Shown here: piece after piece, positions 1 through 7,265 of the stretch
Layout: each line of letters begins with the position of its first letter
Position numbering within the stretch: position 1 is the first letter of the stretch
Origin: an uncultured Candidatus Melainabacteria bacterium
GTDB taxonomy: Bacteria > Cyanobacteriota > Vampirovibrionia > Gastranaerophilales > Gastranaerophilaceae
Reading direction: 5' to 3'
Assembly: GCA_937895785.1 (NCBI GenBank)
Contig: CALBKW010000090.1
Coordinates: forward strand, 1 to 16,187
DNA: 16,187 nt
The notes under the pieces: generated by a model
What the model saw: only the letters and a program-made list of their open reading frames with translations
What the model was told of the DNA's origin: nothing
The model's database searches: none
Made by a program: the position numbers and the translations under genes

Positions 1-1753
1 GACCTCTTAATTGGTTGTCAATACGTCTTGATTCGTGTCTTTCTGTACCAATTACGTGCAAACCGCCAAATCTGATAACCTCTTTGTGTTCTTGTTCAGT
101 TTGTTCACGAGTTTCAGCTAATAATTGGTCTTTTCTTTCTTCATAATTAGCATCATCAGGTGTAATACCTTCATTTTCTAATTTTTCTTTTGCTAAATAT
201 TCTGCGTTACCGCCTAAAAGAATATCCGTACCACGACCAGCCATATTTGTAGCGATTGTAACTGCACCTTTTCTACCAGCTTGGGCAATGATGTATGCTT
301 CTTTTGCGTGGTGTTTTGCATTCAAAACATTGTGCGGAATATTCCTATCCTTCAATAATTTTGATAACAATTCAGATTTTTCAATACTGATTGTACCAAC
401 AAGAACAGGACGTCCTTTTTTATGTTGTTCTATGATATCGTCAACAACAGACAAATATTTTTGTTTTTCAGTCTTGTAAATTACATCAGGATAATTGATT
501 CTGATATCAGGCTTGTTTGTTGGAATTGTTGTAACTTCAAGGTTATAAATTTTTCCAAATTCAGCTTCTTCAGTCATTGCAGTACCTGTCATACCTGATA
601 ATTTAGGGTACAATCTGAATAAGTTTTGGAAAGTAATACTTGCTAAAGTTTGAGTTTCGTCTTGAATTTTAACCCCTTCTTTAGCCTCGATTGCTTGGTG
701 CAAACCGTCTGACCAACGACGTCCTTCCATTAAACGACCTGTAAATTCATCAACGATACAAACTTCACCATTTTTAACCACATAGTCTGTATCTCTGATA
801 AATAATTCTTTTGCTTTTAAGGCTTGTAACAAGTGGTGAGCATAGTTGTCAGACAAGTCAAACAAGTCTTTACAACCAATGATTTCTTGTGCTCTGTCAA
901 TACCTTCTTCAGTCAAAATGATATTTTTATTTTTTTCATCAACTTCGTAATCTCTAACTTTTTCAAGTTGAGGGGCAACTTTTGCCATTAAACGGTAAGT
1001 ATCAGCCGATTTTTCAACCCTACCACTGATAATTAACGGAGTTCTCGCTTCGTCGATTAAAATTGAGTCAACTTCATCTATAATTGCATAGTTATAAGGT
1101 CTTTGCACAAGCATATCCATGCTTCCAGCCATATTATCACGCAAATAATCAAAACCGAACTCGTTGTTTGTACCGTACGTGATGTCACATGCATAAGCTT
1201 GACGTTTTAGTTCGAAATCGTCTGCTGTTCTTCCACCTGAAAGGATTACACCAACTGTCAAACCTAAGAACTTATAAATTTTACCCATCCACTCACTATC
1301 ACGTTTTGCAAGGTAATCGTTTACGGTAATTACGTGAACACCTTTGCCTGTCAAAGCGTTTAGGTAAGCAGGTAAAGTTGCAACAAGAGTTTTACCTTCA
1401 CCAGTTCTCATTTCAGCAATATGACCGTTATGCAAGAAGTAGCCACCAATTAACTGAACATCAAAGTGACGCATGTTCAAAACACGTTTACCTGCTTCAC
1501 GAACTGTAGCAAAGGCTTCTGGCAAAATTTTGTCCAAAGCTTCTTTTTCTAATATTTTATCAGCTTTTGGATTGTCTGAGGTTCTTCTATTTTTAAGAAT
1601 TTCTTTAAATTCTTGAGTCTTAGCTCTTAATTCATCGTCTGAAAGTTTTTCAAATTCAGGCTCTAAAGCATTTATGTGTTCAATTATAGGCATGATAGCC
1701 TTAACTTTTCTTTCGTTAGGATCGCCCATAAGTTTTAATAAAAATTGAATCAT
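1..1753 (-). CDS. secA: SecA preprotein translocase ATPase (3' part missing at window edge)
   Basis: SecA is the cytoplasmic ATPase that pushes unfolded preproteins through the SecYEG channel. About 584 N-terminal residues are present and the frame runs off the left edge. Visible are the Walker A motif MRTGEGKT (residues 115-122), the DEVD Walker B box (about 225-228) followed by SILIDEARTPLIISG, the cross-linking segment with FTGRLMEGRRWSDGLHQAIEAKEG, SGMTGTA, and the second motor domain with NMAGRGTDILLGGN and GTERHESRRIDNQLRG. These are near-diagnostic for SecA. The family is usually 800-900 residues, so the end of the second motor domain, the wing and scaffold, and any zinc tail lie outside. 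The ATG is supported by a GGGAG ribosome site about 6 nt upstream and by a good promoter. No frameshift is seen. The gene lies 105 bp downstream of the TPR gene on the same strand but appears to have its own promoter. Confidence 0.97.
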   Translation of the reverse strand, partial: MIQFLLKLMGDPNERKVKAIMPIIEHINALEPEFEKLSDDELRAKTQEFKEILKNRRTSDNPKADKILEKEALDKILPEAFATVREAGKRVLNMRHFDVQLIGGYFLHNGHIAEMRTGEGKTLVATLPAYLNALTGKGVHVITVNDYLAKRDSEWMGKIYKFLGLTVGVILSGGRTADDFELKRQAYACDITYGTNNEFGFDYLRDNMAGSMDMLVQRPYNYAIIDEVDSILIDEARTPLIISGRVEKSADTYRLMAKVAPQLEKVRDYEVDEKNKNIILTEEGIDRAQEIIGCKDLFDLSDNYAHHLLQALKAKELFIRDTDYVVKNGEVCIVDEFTGRLMEGRRWSDGLHQAIEAKEGVKIQDETQTLASITFQNLFRLYPKLSGMTGTAMTEEAEFGKIYNLEVTTIPTNKPDIRINYPDVIYKTEKQKYLSVVDDIIEQHKKGRPVLVGTISIEKSELLSKLLKDRNIPHNVLNAKHHAKEAYIIAQAGRKGAVTIATNMAGRGTDILLGGNAEYLAKEKLENEGITPDDANYEERKDQLLAETREQTEQEHKEVIRFGGLHVIGTERHESRRIDNQLRG

Positions 1754-1778
1754 TATATTCTCCCTATTAGTTACGCTA

Positions 1779-1807
1779 ATTGTACCATGGACAAAACCTC
1801 ACCGCAA
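1779..1807 (-). promoter_or_regulatory. Predicted promoter of secA
   Basis: Read on the minus strand, a -10 TACAAT (1779-1784) is preceded by TGG, giving an extended -10, and by a weak -35 TTGCGG (1802-1807) at a 17-bp spacer. The predicted start of transcription gives a leader of about 20 nt that contains the GGGAG ribosome site of secA. No terminator hairpin is visible after the TPR gene, so read-through from upstream is also possible. Judged by eye only. Confidence 0.45.
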
Positions 1808-1858
1808 CTATAAAAGGACAGAATTAGACATGTGTATAAGTTTTCGTCAAGACAATAA

Positions 1859-3454
1859 TTATGATTGAAACAAACTGTTAATTTTGTTTGTAATATCTTG
1901 AGGGTCAATTTCGTTTGTAACCTTGTTAATATCTTGAGCAACTTGGTATAACTTCGCAGCTTCAATCTTGTCGCCAACGATTGTAATAGCTCTAGCTAAG
2001 TTAAAGTGTGCAAGCGCGTAATTTGGATTACATTCGATTGATTTTTTGAACAATTCGATTGATTTTTGAACTCTGCCTAAATCATCAAGGTAAATTACAC
2101 CCAAATTGTTGTATGCGATATCATACATTGGGTCATTTTCGATAGCAAGTTCGTATTCTTTAATTGCTTCGTCAATATCACCTTTACCCCAATACAAGAA
2201 ACCTAAATTACAATGAATTTTTGCATTGTTAGGGTCAAGATCTAAAGCACTTCTATAAACAGTCAAAGCATTTTCAAAATCTTCTTTATCGTAGAACGCA
2301 GAACCTAAGTTTACGTAAATATCCATATCTTCTGGAGTTAACAAGTACGCACTCTGGTAAGCGCTAATTGCAGCATCCAAATCACCTTTATTTTCTTGAT
2401 AAACAAAGCCAAGAGTTTGAGTAATAATACTTGTCCATTTTTTGTTTGGGTTAAGCGTAATTGCTGATTGATAGTGCGAAATAGCCTCTTTGATATCACC
2501 CTTGATGTAATACAAGTTTGCCAAATTTGAGTGAAACTCAGGCATTGTAGGTAAGATACTGATTAATTTTTGATAAATATCAATTGCATTATCATAATCA
2601 CCTTGTTCTTCGTACGCTTGGCATAAATGACGGTAAGCAGGAATATTCAAACTATCTAGCCAAATCGCCATTTTATATTCAGTAATAGCATCGTCATATT
2701 GACCAATTGTTCTATAAATATCACCTAACAAGCAATACAAAGGAACAAACCCTGGAGCTTTTTCGATTGCATCAATATACAAATCAATTGCACCAGCCAA
2801 ACCTTTTTTCTGAACTTGGTAATAGCCTTTAACCAATACTGGCAAGAATTGCAAGTATGATAAAGAGCGAATAACATTCTTGATAGCCATTTTGTCAAAT
2901 GGTAAAGTCAAAATAGCAAGGAATAATTGCCATTTGCTACGCCACCAAGTAAGTGGGTTTCTGAAAGATGAAACCTTGTAAAGGTTATATAACAAATAAT
3001 GAGCTGAAGAACTTGTTAAAGGTTGCAACTTGATAGCATGTTTAGCGTTGAACATCGCTTCTAAGAAGTGCGCCTTTTTAGTATAAGTTTCAGCCAATAA
3101 ATAATAAGCTTTTGCAAGATTTTTATTTTTGGTTGTCGCCATATTCAAATAGTTAATGGCTTTTTCCAAATCACCTTTAAAATATTGAGCTTGACCTATT
3201 TTGAAATAGATTTCTGCAGAATCAATATAAGTTTCTAAAGCTCTTTGATATTCTGTAATAGCTTCGTCAATATATTGGTAAGAGTTATGAATATCTAAAT
3301 GCCATGCCAAATACAAATCGCCAAGTCTAACGTGTAAATCCGCATTTGTTGGGTCGTTTTGCAACTCAACCTGGCAAACTTCAATAGCGTTTTGCACATG
3401 ACCATTTTTAACTTCTTTATTTATTTTTTTCTCAATTTCTCGAAGTTTATTCAT
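1859..3454 (-). CDS. TPR-repeat protein, 531 aa
   Basis: The protein is built almost entirely of tetratricopeptide repeats, which form a helical scaffold for protein-protein contacts. About a dozen 34-residue units can be followed: roughly residues 42-145 and then 204-510, with the typical small/large pattern (for example LGDIYRTIGQYDDAITEYKMAI, LGFLYWGKGDIDEAIKEYELAI) and loops ending in DP or NPN. Residues about 150-205 break the repeat with a Trp/Phe/Leu-rich stretch (LTWWRSKWQLFLAILTLPF) that could be a membrane-touching hairpin or a degenerate repeat. There is no signal peptide and no catalytic domain, so it is probably cytoplasmic. The ATG lies 15 bp after the PilZ stop codon, with no clear ribosome site, so the two genes are likely co-transcribed and perhaps translationally coupled. 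The binding partner cannot be read from the sequence; assembly of surface structures or glycan machinery is possible but unproven. Confidence 0.9.
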   Translation of the reverse strand: MNKLREIEKKINKEVKNGHVQNAIEVCQVELQNDPTNADLHVRLGDLYLAWHLDIHNSYQYIDEAITEYQRALETYIDSAEIYFKIGQAQYFKGDLEKAINYLNMATTKNKNLAKAYYLLAETYTKKAHFLEAMFNAKHAIKLQPLTSSSAHYLLYNLYKVSSFRNPLTWWRSKWQLFLAILTLPFDKMAIKNVIRSLSYLQFLPVLVKGYYQVQKKGLAGAIDLYIDAIEKAPGFVPLYCLLGDIYRTIGQYDDAITEYKMAIWLDSLNIPAYRHLCQAYEEQGDYDNAIDIYQKLISILPTMPEFHSNLANLYYIKGDIKEAISHYQSAITLNPNKKWTSIITQTLGFVYQENKGDLDAAISAYQSAYLLTPEDMDIYVNLGSAFYDKEDFENALTVYRSALDLDPNNAKIHCNLGFLYWGKGDIDEAIKEYELAIENDPMYDIAYNNLGVIYLDDLGRVQKSIELFKKSIECNPNYALAHFNLARAITIVGDKIEAAKLYQVAQDINKVTNEIDPQDITNKINSLFQS

Positions 3455-3469
3455 AATAATTCAATAAAA

Positions 3470-4087
3470 TTATTCTTCATTCTTGTTACGTCTTGATTGC
3501 ATATCAATAGCGAAACAAGTTTTGATAATTTTATCTCTTTCTTTTTCATCAATATTTGTGAAAGCAAGAGTGTATTCGTCAGGTTGAAGAGAAGGGTTAT
3601 CAAGAATAACAGCCTCAAACCTTGCTGGCACATCATAATTTTTAAGATACAACTTACCAGTAACGACTTCTTCTGGGTTCAAATCTTCTTTAGAGAAGAA
3701 TTTGATACCACCACCTGAAATATCGATTGTACTAGCAACGAAAGTTTCAGTTCTTAGTTTTAATTCCAATTTAGTTTTCAATGGTGAACGAGAATAGTCA
3801 CGACGTTGAATAACAACCGCGTCTTCGACATATTCAACAACGAATCCTTCATCAGGAGAATTGATAACAACAGATTCAAAAACCATAAGACCAGATGGCG
3901 TAAAGATTTTCACGTCAATTGGAGTACCTTCTTCTAAATACTTTTTCAAAGTTTCTGCGTCTGCGGGATAATCTAATCCCAATCTGTCATCTTCAATATC
4001 ATTGATGAAACAGTCTAGTTCCATTTCGATGCCATTTTCACCATCGAAGAAAATTTTTGCTTTTTGGTTTAAACTTAAATCACTCAT
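3470..4087 (-). CDS. PilZ-domain c-di-GMP-binding protein
   Basis: This is a 205-residue protein with a YcgR-like layout: an N-terminal beta-rich segment (residues about 5-90) followed by a PilZ domain (about 94-195). Both c-di-GMP signatures are intact: RxxxR (R96 and R100, within QRRDYSR) and DxSxxG (D122, S124, G127, within DISGGG). Established knowledge says these residues clamp intercalated c-di-GMP, so the protein should be a working receptor. There is no membrane segment or output enzyme domain, so it probably signals by protein contact. The TPR gene starts 15 bp downstream and is the obvious candidate partner. The ATG has no ribosome site; instead a -10-like box ends 7 nt before it, which suggests a leaderless message. 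PilZ proteins control motility, pili, secretion or polysaccharide; nothing in the window says which applies here. Confidence 0.88.
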   Translation of the reverse strand: MSDLSLNQKAKIFFDGENGIEMELDCFINDIEDDRLGLDYPADAETLKKYLEEGTPIDVKIFTPSGLMVFESVVINSPDEGFVVEYVEDAVVIQRRDYSRSPLKTKLELKLRTETFVASTIDISGGGIKFFSKEDLNPEEVVTGKLYLKNYDVPARFEAVILDNPSLQPDEYTLAFTNIDEKERDKIIKTCFAIDMQSRRNKNEE

Positions 4088-4093
4088 ATAGCT

Positions 4094-4122
4094 ATTTTAA
4101 TAGACAATCAAGAAAAATGCAA
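4094..4122 (-). promoter_or_regulatory. Predicted leaderless promoter of the PilZ gene
   Basis: On the minus strand a -10 TAAAAT (4094-4099) sits 17 bp after TTGCAT (4117-4122), a weak -35. The -10 ends six bases before the ATG (4085-4087), so transcription should begin on or beside the A of the start codon. No Shine-Dalgarno sequence is present, which agrees with leaderless initiation. Confidence 0.4.
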
Positions 4123-4166
4123 GTGTTTTATACTCAAAAAGAGGAAGATTTAATACATATTGATAC

Positions 4167-4202
4167 AAAAAATCAGACCCTAAATAAATTGAAATGGTCT
4201 GA
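4167..4202 (-). terminator. Rho-independent terminator after the 185-aa gene
   Basis: On the minus strand a 7-bp perfect stem (TCAGACC pairing with GGTCTGA) encloses a 16-nt loop and is followed directly by six U residues (plus-strand A run 4167-4172). It lies 30 bp after the stop codon of the 185-aa gene and upstream of the PilZ promoter, so it separates the two units. The large loop makes it a modest terminator. Confidence 0.6.
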
Positions 4203-4231
4203 AACTCGGTTGCTTATTCTTTTTTAAGAAA

Positions 4232-4789
4232 TTATAATGGTAAATATTCTTTTAAGGTTTTGCATATCTTTTGTAAAATATTTTCCTCTTTACCTTTAAA
4301 AGAATAGCTCGCGGGTCTGCAGTAGGAAGAATTTGCTATATCCTGTATTCCGTTTGTTGTACATTCATAATCTTCAACAACACCATCTTGGTCGATTAAG
4401 TATTGAGGATAAGCACCACCAAATGGAATTTGTAAATTCTTGTCTTGTTTTTTAGATTGCAATTCAAAAGTATCAGCAAGTGGTTGGTCAGCTAAACACT
4501 TAACTGCACTACCAAAAACAATTGGTGTAGGTTGTACAATTGTCACACTAACAGAAGGAAGATTTTTATTCTTTCCTTGAGAATTTGGAATGTAGATATC
4601 AGACAAGTCAATGTCAGCTAAGTATTGACCTCTCGAATTACTAAATTCTTTTAGTGTGTTTTTTACAATTGTTTTTGAGCAAAAATTATTTTTTGCTTCG
4701 TCATTTTGAGCGCCCACCTTTGAACCAAAGTTCAAAGTACGCATGTTTTTAGGGGCTGTGTAAATTTTATTAATTGGAGTAATGTTCAT
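4232..4789 (-). CDS. Hypothetical protein with N-terminal NFGS motif, 185 aa
   Basis: I do not recognise a known domain. The N-terminus is Asn/Thr/Lys-rich and leads into RTLNFGSK (about residues 18-25); a similar short motif, SFKG, occurs near the C-terminus, with a lysine-rich helix after it. The middle holds a possible beta-rich segment (LPSVSVTIVQPTPIVFGSAVKCL) and the phrase GGAYPQYLIDQDGVVEDYECTTNG. Five cysteines are spread without a metal-binding spacing. No convincing signal peptide or membrane helix is seen. From memory, short NFG or FKG segments near the N-terminus recur in many uncharacterised proteins of Gastranaerophilales-like bacteria; this is recollection, not a search result. 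The gene is a single unit: a promoter lies just upstream, a terminator just downstream, and gaps flank it on both sides. The ATG has no ribosome site but lies about 3 nt after the predicted transcription start. Coding is likely because the frame is long and well isolated. Confidence 0.75.
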   Translation of the reverse strand: MNITPINKIYTAPKNMRTLNFGSKVGAQNDEAKNNFCSKTIVKNTLKEFSNSRGQYLADIDLSDIYIPNSQGKNKNLPSVSVTIVQPTPIVFGSAVKCLADQPLADTFELQSKKQDKNLQIPFGGAYPQYLIDQDGVVEDYECTTNGIQDIANSSYCRPASYSFKGKEENILQKICKTLKEYLPL

Positions 4790-4798
4790 AACACTTAT

Positions 4799-4827
4799 AA
4801 TATAGCACAGAAATTATTAATTGTAAA
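4799..4827 (-). promoter_or_regulatory. Predicted promoter of the 185-aa gene
   Basis: On the minus strand a -35 TTTACA (4822-4827, five of six consensus bases) and an extended -10 TGC-TATATT (4799-4804) are separated by 17 bp. The predicted transcription start is about 3 nt before the ATG, giving an almost leaderless message. The -35 box and most of the spacer lie inside the right half of a perfect palindrome, which would suit a repressor site. Confidence 0.55.
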
Positions 4828-4845
4828 TAATACAATTAATAATTT
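4811..4845. repeat. Perfect 35-bp palindrome (15-bp arms, 5-nt centre)
   Basis: The arm AAATTATTAATTGTA (4811-4825) is repeated exactly as its reverse complement at 4831-4845, around AATAA. Each arm has a single G or C. It lies between the sugar-kinase stop codon and the 185-aa gene and covers the latter's -35 box. It could be an operator, or fold in RNA as a weak terminator for the kinase operon; on the minus strand only three U residues follow the stem, which argues against strong termination. Confidence 0.7.
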
Positions 4846-4875
4846 TACAAAAGTTAACATATTTGACATAAACAA

Positions 4876-6198
4876 CTAGATTTCATCCTCTGGTTCATGT
4901 TGCTTAAAGTAGTTCAATATCTCGATTAGAGCGTTAGAACTTCCTATATGCCCAGATTTTGAAACAATCCATTGAGCTTTATGGTCTAATGTCAAAGCAA
5001 CAAGAGGAGCAATTTCATCTATAATTTGTAATTGATTTGAATTTATAGCTTGGCAACACTTGAATGAAGTTTCGCCACCAAGAGTAATTAAAATAACTTC
5101 TTTTTTAGTAGTAACAGCATTCGTCAATTCACCCAAAAATGCTGAAACATGTTCTAGTAATTTTGCTTTTGTCATATCGGCATTCAATGAATCATCTGAA
5201 AAACCATCAAAATTTTTAATTAAATTTGATGCATTTACGGCAACAATATTATTTTCGCCTAAATTGCTTACAATTCTATCTACTAAATCATCTCTTAGAC
5301 CACCTAATACTGTTGTCATATCAAGATCAATAAAGTATGTATTATCGAAATCTTCTGATTTATCAAGAGTTTCCAATTGTGTAATAGTTGTTTGAGTTCC
5401 AGTACCTGACAAAATTAACTTTGGTAATTGAGGAATTGATTTCACAGTAAACTGATTTTCTAACGGTGGCAACCAAACATTACCTAAAACTTGTGCTGTT
5501 GCAGAAGTTCCAACTGGCAAAAATTTCAAATTAGACTTTTTACAAGCAAGAACGACCTGTTCGATATCGGTAATTGAAACAGCGTCAGCTACAATAATTT
5601 TTTTACCATTTTTTACAAGTTCGTGAATTTTTTGAAGAATTGGACCTGCACCCTTCATAATTGTTTGTAACTCGAGCGTACCAACAAGTTCTGACTTCTC
5701 TGCACCTAATTGTTTTTTTATCAATGTCGGAACATGTGATTCGTGCAATTGATTCATCACATCACGCGCATACTCGGTTCTTTCAATAGGTTGCCCTTTA
5801 ACCAATTGATAACCACCTACTGTAATTTTATTTTCTGATGGATATGCAGGAATAACAATTGCAGCATTCCATTCCAAGGTTTCTAGCATTGCAAGAGTTT
5901 CAACCCCAATGTTGCCATTCAAGGTTGATGAAATCTTTTTGAAAAAATAATCCAAACTCAAATTATCTAAAAAATACTTTGTAGCCTTTATGACTTCTGC
6001 ATGAGCAAACTCAGGAGCTTGGTTTCTTGTAGCGGTAGAAACCGCCCAGACTTGGGTGTTTTTAACATTTTTAGTAGAACCTTGCTCAAAATCCAAAAGG
6101 ATTTGAGAGTTCGCACCTCTCAAATGAAATTGTAAAGCGGCCTCATTTGCTTCTGTTAAATCATCAGCAACAATGCCAACCATATCAGAAATAATCAT
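4876..6198 (-). CDS. Four-carbon acid sugar kinase family protein (DUF1537)
   Basis: The family consists of ATP-dependent kinases that phosphorylate four-carbon sugar acids such as erythronate, threonate and 2-oxo-tetronates (OtnK, DtnK, LtnK group). The 440-residue length fits. The N-terminal domain opens with the sugar-binding motif GIVADDLTEANEAALQF (D12, D13), where the family usually has DDxTGA; here the Gly is Glu. The middle has IIVADAVSITDIEQ. The C-terminal nucleotide-binding domain has LGGETSFK (GGET at 374-377) and SKSGHIGSSNAL (413-424), where the family normally reads KSGGFG. The ATG shares one base with the ssb stop codon (TAATG), so translation is coupled to ssb. The usual partners (class II aldolase OtnC, isomerase OtnI, dehydrogenase) are absent here, so the exact substrate cannot be assigned and a related role is possible. 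Confidence 0.85.
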   Translation of the reverse strand: MIISDMVGIVADDLTEANEAALQFHLRGANSQILLDFEQGSTKNVKNTQVWAVSTATRNQAPEFAHAEVIKATKYFLDNLSLDYFFKKISSTLNGNIGVETLAMLETLEWNAAIVIPAYPSENKITVGGYQLVKGQPIERTEYARDVMNQLHESHVPTLIKKQLGAEKSELVGTLELQTIMKGAGPILQKIHELVKNGKKIIVADAVSITDIEQVVLACKKSNLKFLPVGTSATAQVLGNVWLPPLENQFTVKSIPQLPKLILSGTGTQTTITQLETLDKSEDFDNTYFIDLDMTTVLGGLRDDLVDRIVSNLGENNIVAVNASNLIKNFDGFSDDSLNADMTKAKLLEHVSAFLGELTNAVTTKKEVILITLGGETSFKCCQAINSNQLQIIDEIAPLVALTLDHKAQWIVSKSGHIGSSNALIEILNYFKQHEPEDEI

Positions 6199-6527
6199 TA
6201 TTGTCCGTCGTCTTTTCTTGAACCTGGAAGTCTTACATTGTTAGCAACAATTAAGAAGCGTTCTCGTTCTTCGCCTGTTTGATCTTTCCATTTATTAGAT
6301 GCAATACGACCTTCAACAGCAACTAATGTACCTTTTTTTACATAGTCACCTACAAATTGTGCGGTTCTGTCCCAAACATCTACATTGAACCAGTCTGTAA
6401 CTTCTGATTGAGTTTTTGGATCCCAACGATTTGCTGCTACTGAAAAAGAAGCTCTTGATTTTCCAGATTCAAAGAATTTTAAATCTGGGTCTTGTCCTAC
6501 TCTACCGATTACTACAACTGTATTCAT
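6198..6527 (-). CDS. ssb: Single-stranded DNA-binding protein
   Basis: SSB coats single-stranded DNA during replication, recombination and repair. The 109-residue protein is essentially one OB-fold: it starts MNTVVVIGRVGQDPDLKF and contains the typical FSVAANRW, DWFNVDVWDRTAQFVGDYVKKGTLVAVEGRI and ERFLIVANNVRLPG segments with the expected base-stacking Trp and Phe residues. It is short: the usual Gly/Pro/Gln linker and the acidic tip ending in Pro-Phe, which recruits partner enzymes, are missing, and the protein stops at SRKDDGQ. The stop codon overlaps the ATG of the downstream kinase gene. An AAGGA ribosome site lies about 9 nt before the ATG and a TATAAT box lies further upstream. It follows the acyltransferase gene by 41 bp, so it may be read from that operon as well. 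Confidence 0.93.
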   Translation of the reverse strand: MNTVVVIGRVGQDPDLKFFESGKSRASFSVAANRWDPKTQSEVTDWFNVDVWDRTAQFVGDYVKKGTLVAVEGRIASNKWKDQTGEERERFLIVANNVRLPGSRKDDGQ

Positions 6528-6551
6528 TTTTTAATTTCCTTATCCTATATA

Positions 6552-6557
6552 ATTATA
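6552..6557 (-). promoter_or_regulatory. Possible -10 box for ssb
   Basis: A consensus TATAAT on the minus strand lies 24 bp before the ssb ATG, in the 41-bp gap after the acyltransferase gene. The matching -35 position (AGTTCG at a 17-bp spacer) is poor and overlaps the end of the upstream gene, so this may be weak or chance in AT-rich DNA. Confidence 0.3.
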
Positions 6558-6568
6558 ATACATGTATT

Positions 6569-7240
6569 TTAGCACGAACTTTCTTCTGGAAACATGCAAT
6601 TTTCAAAACCAGTATTTTTGCATATTTCAGCGCACCATTGTCTAACAATTTCTTCTGTTTCCAATTGATAAGAAATTGGTTTTCCAATAGTTACAGTTAC
6701 GTGTTTTTCAAAAAATCGTTTTGAATATCCATCAAAGCCTGAAATTGAAACTGGTACAATATCTGCTTTTGCAGCTTTTGCTAAAGCAACAAAACCATTA
6801 TGGATGTTTTCAATCTTTTTATTTTTACGAGTTCCACCTTCAGGGAATATGCCTAACTTCCAGCTTGTTTTAAAAATTTCTCTTGCTGATTTAAAAGTAG
6901 AAATTCCAGGGTGTTCTCTATCAACTGAAAAAGCACCTAACTTCTTAACAAGCCAATTTCTAGGTTCTGTTTTGTCAAAAAGTTCCTTTTTAGCCATAAA
7001 TGCGATTGGCATATTGCAAGCACACGCCAAAAAAGGAGGGTCCATTTCTGAAACATGGTTTCCTGCAAGCATATAGTTGCCTTTTTTAGGTAAGTTTTCT
7101 TTACCTTTAACTTTTAGGTTATACATTAACGTTGTTACAGGCAAAACAACTGACCACAAGAAGGACATAAAAAATAGTGTCCTAAATATGTGGTAATCTT
7201 TCGCTGTGCGTTTTGCATAGTTTTTTTCTTCGTGTGCCAT
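6569..7240 (-). CDS. plsC: 1-acyl-sn-glycerol-3-phosphate acyltransferase, paralogue 1
   Basis: PlsC-type enzymes transfer a second acyl chain to lysophosphatidic acid at the inner membrane, making phosphatidic acid for phospholipid synthesis. The 223-residue protein has the LPLAT motifs: NHVSEMDPP (HX4D, H62 and D67), GAFSVDRE (102-109), FPEGGTR (132-138) and VPVSISG (about 162-168). A hydrophobic stretch (residues about 21-40) probably anchors it. Motif III is unusual: the common form is FPEGTR, and here one extra Gly lies between the catalytic-loop Glu-Gly and Thr-Arg. The C-terminus is Cys-rich (C204, C208, C216 and C223, approximate). It lies 25 bp after a paralogue with which it shares the N-terminal YAxRTAK motif and the LKVxGKENxP and AFMAKKELF segments, so the pair arose by tandem duplication. 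An AAGGAA ribosome site precedes the ATG. Substrate could be another lysolipid. Confidence 0.9.
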   Translation of the reverse strand: MAHEEKNYAKRTAKDYHIFRTLFFMSFLWSVVLPVTTLMYNLKVKGKENLPKKGNYMLAGNHVSEMDPPFLACACNMPIAFMAKKELFDKTEPRNWLVKKLGAFSVDREHPGISTFKSAREIFKTSWKLGIFPEGGTRKNKKIENIHNGFVALAKAAKADIVPVSISGFDGYSKRFFEKHVTVTIGKPISYQLETEEIVRQWCAEICKNTGFENCMFPEESSC

Positions 7241-7265
7241 TTTATTCTTAATTCCTTATAGTCTA

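Noticed and set aside
1771..1977. Short minus-strand frame across the TPR end and the secA leader
   Set aside because: It overlaps the TPR gene out of frame and the secA promoter, and has no ribosome site or recognisable domain.
5060..5395. 111-residue plus-strand frame opposite the sugar kinase gene
   Set aside because: It is antisense to a well-supported gene and has no domain or promoter; a typical shadow frame of low-GC coding DNA.
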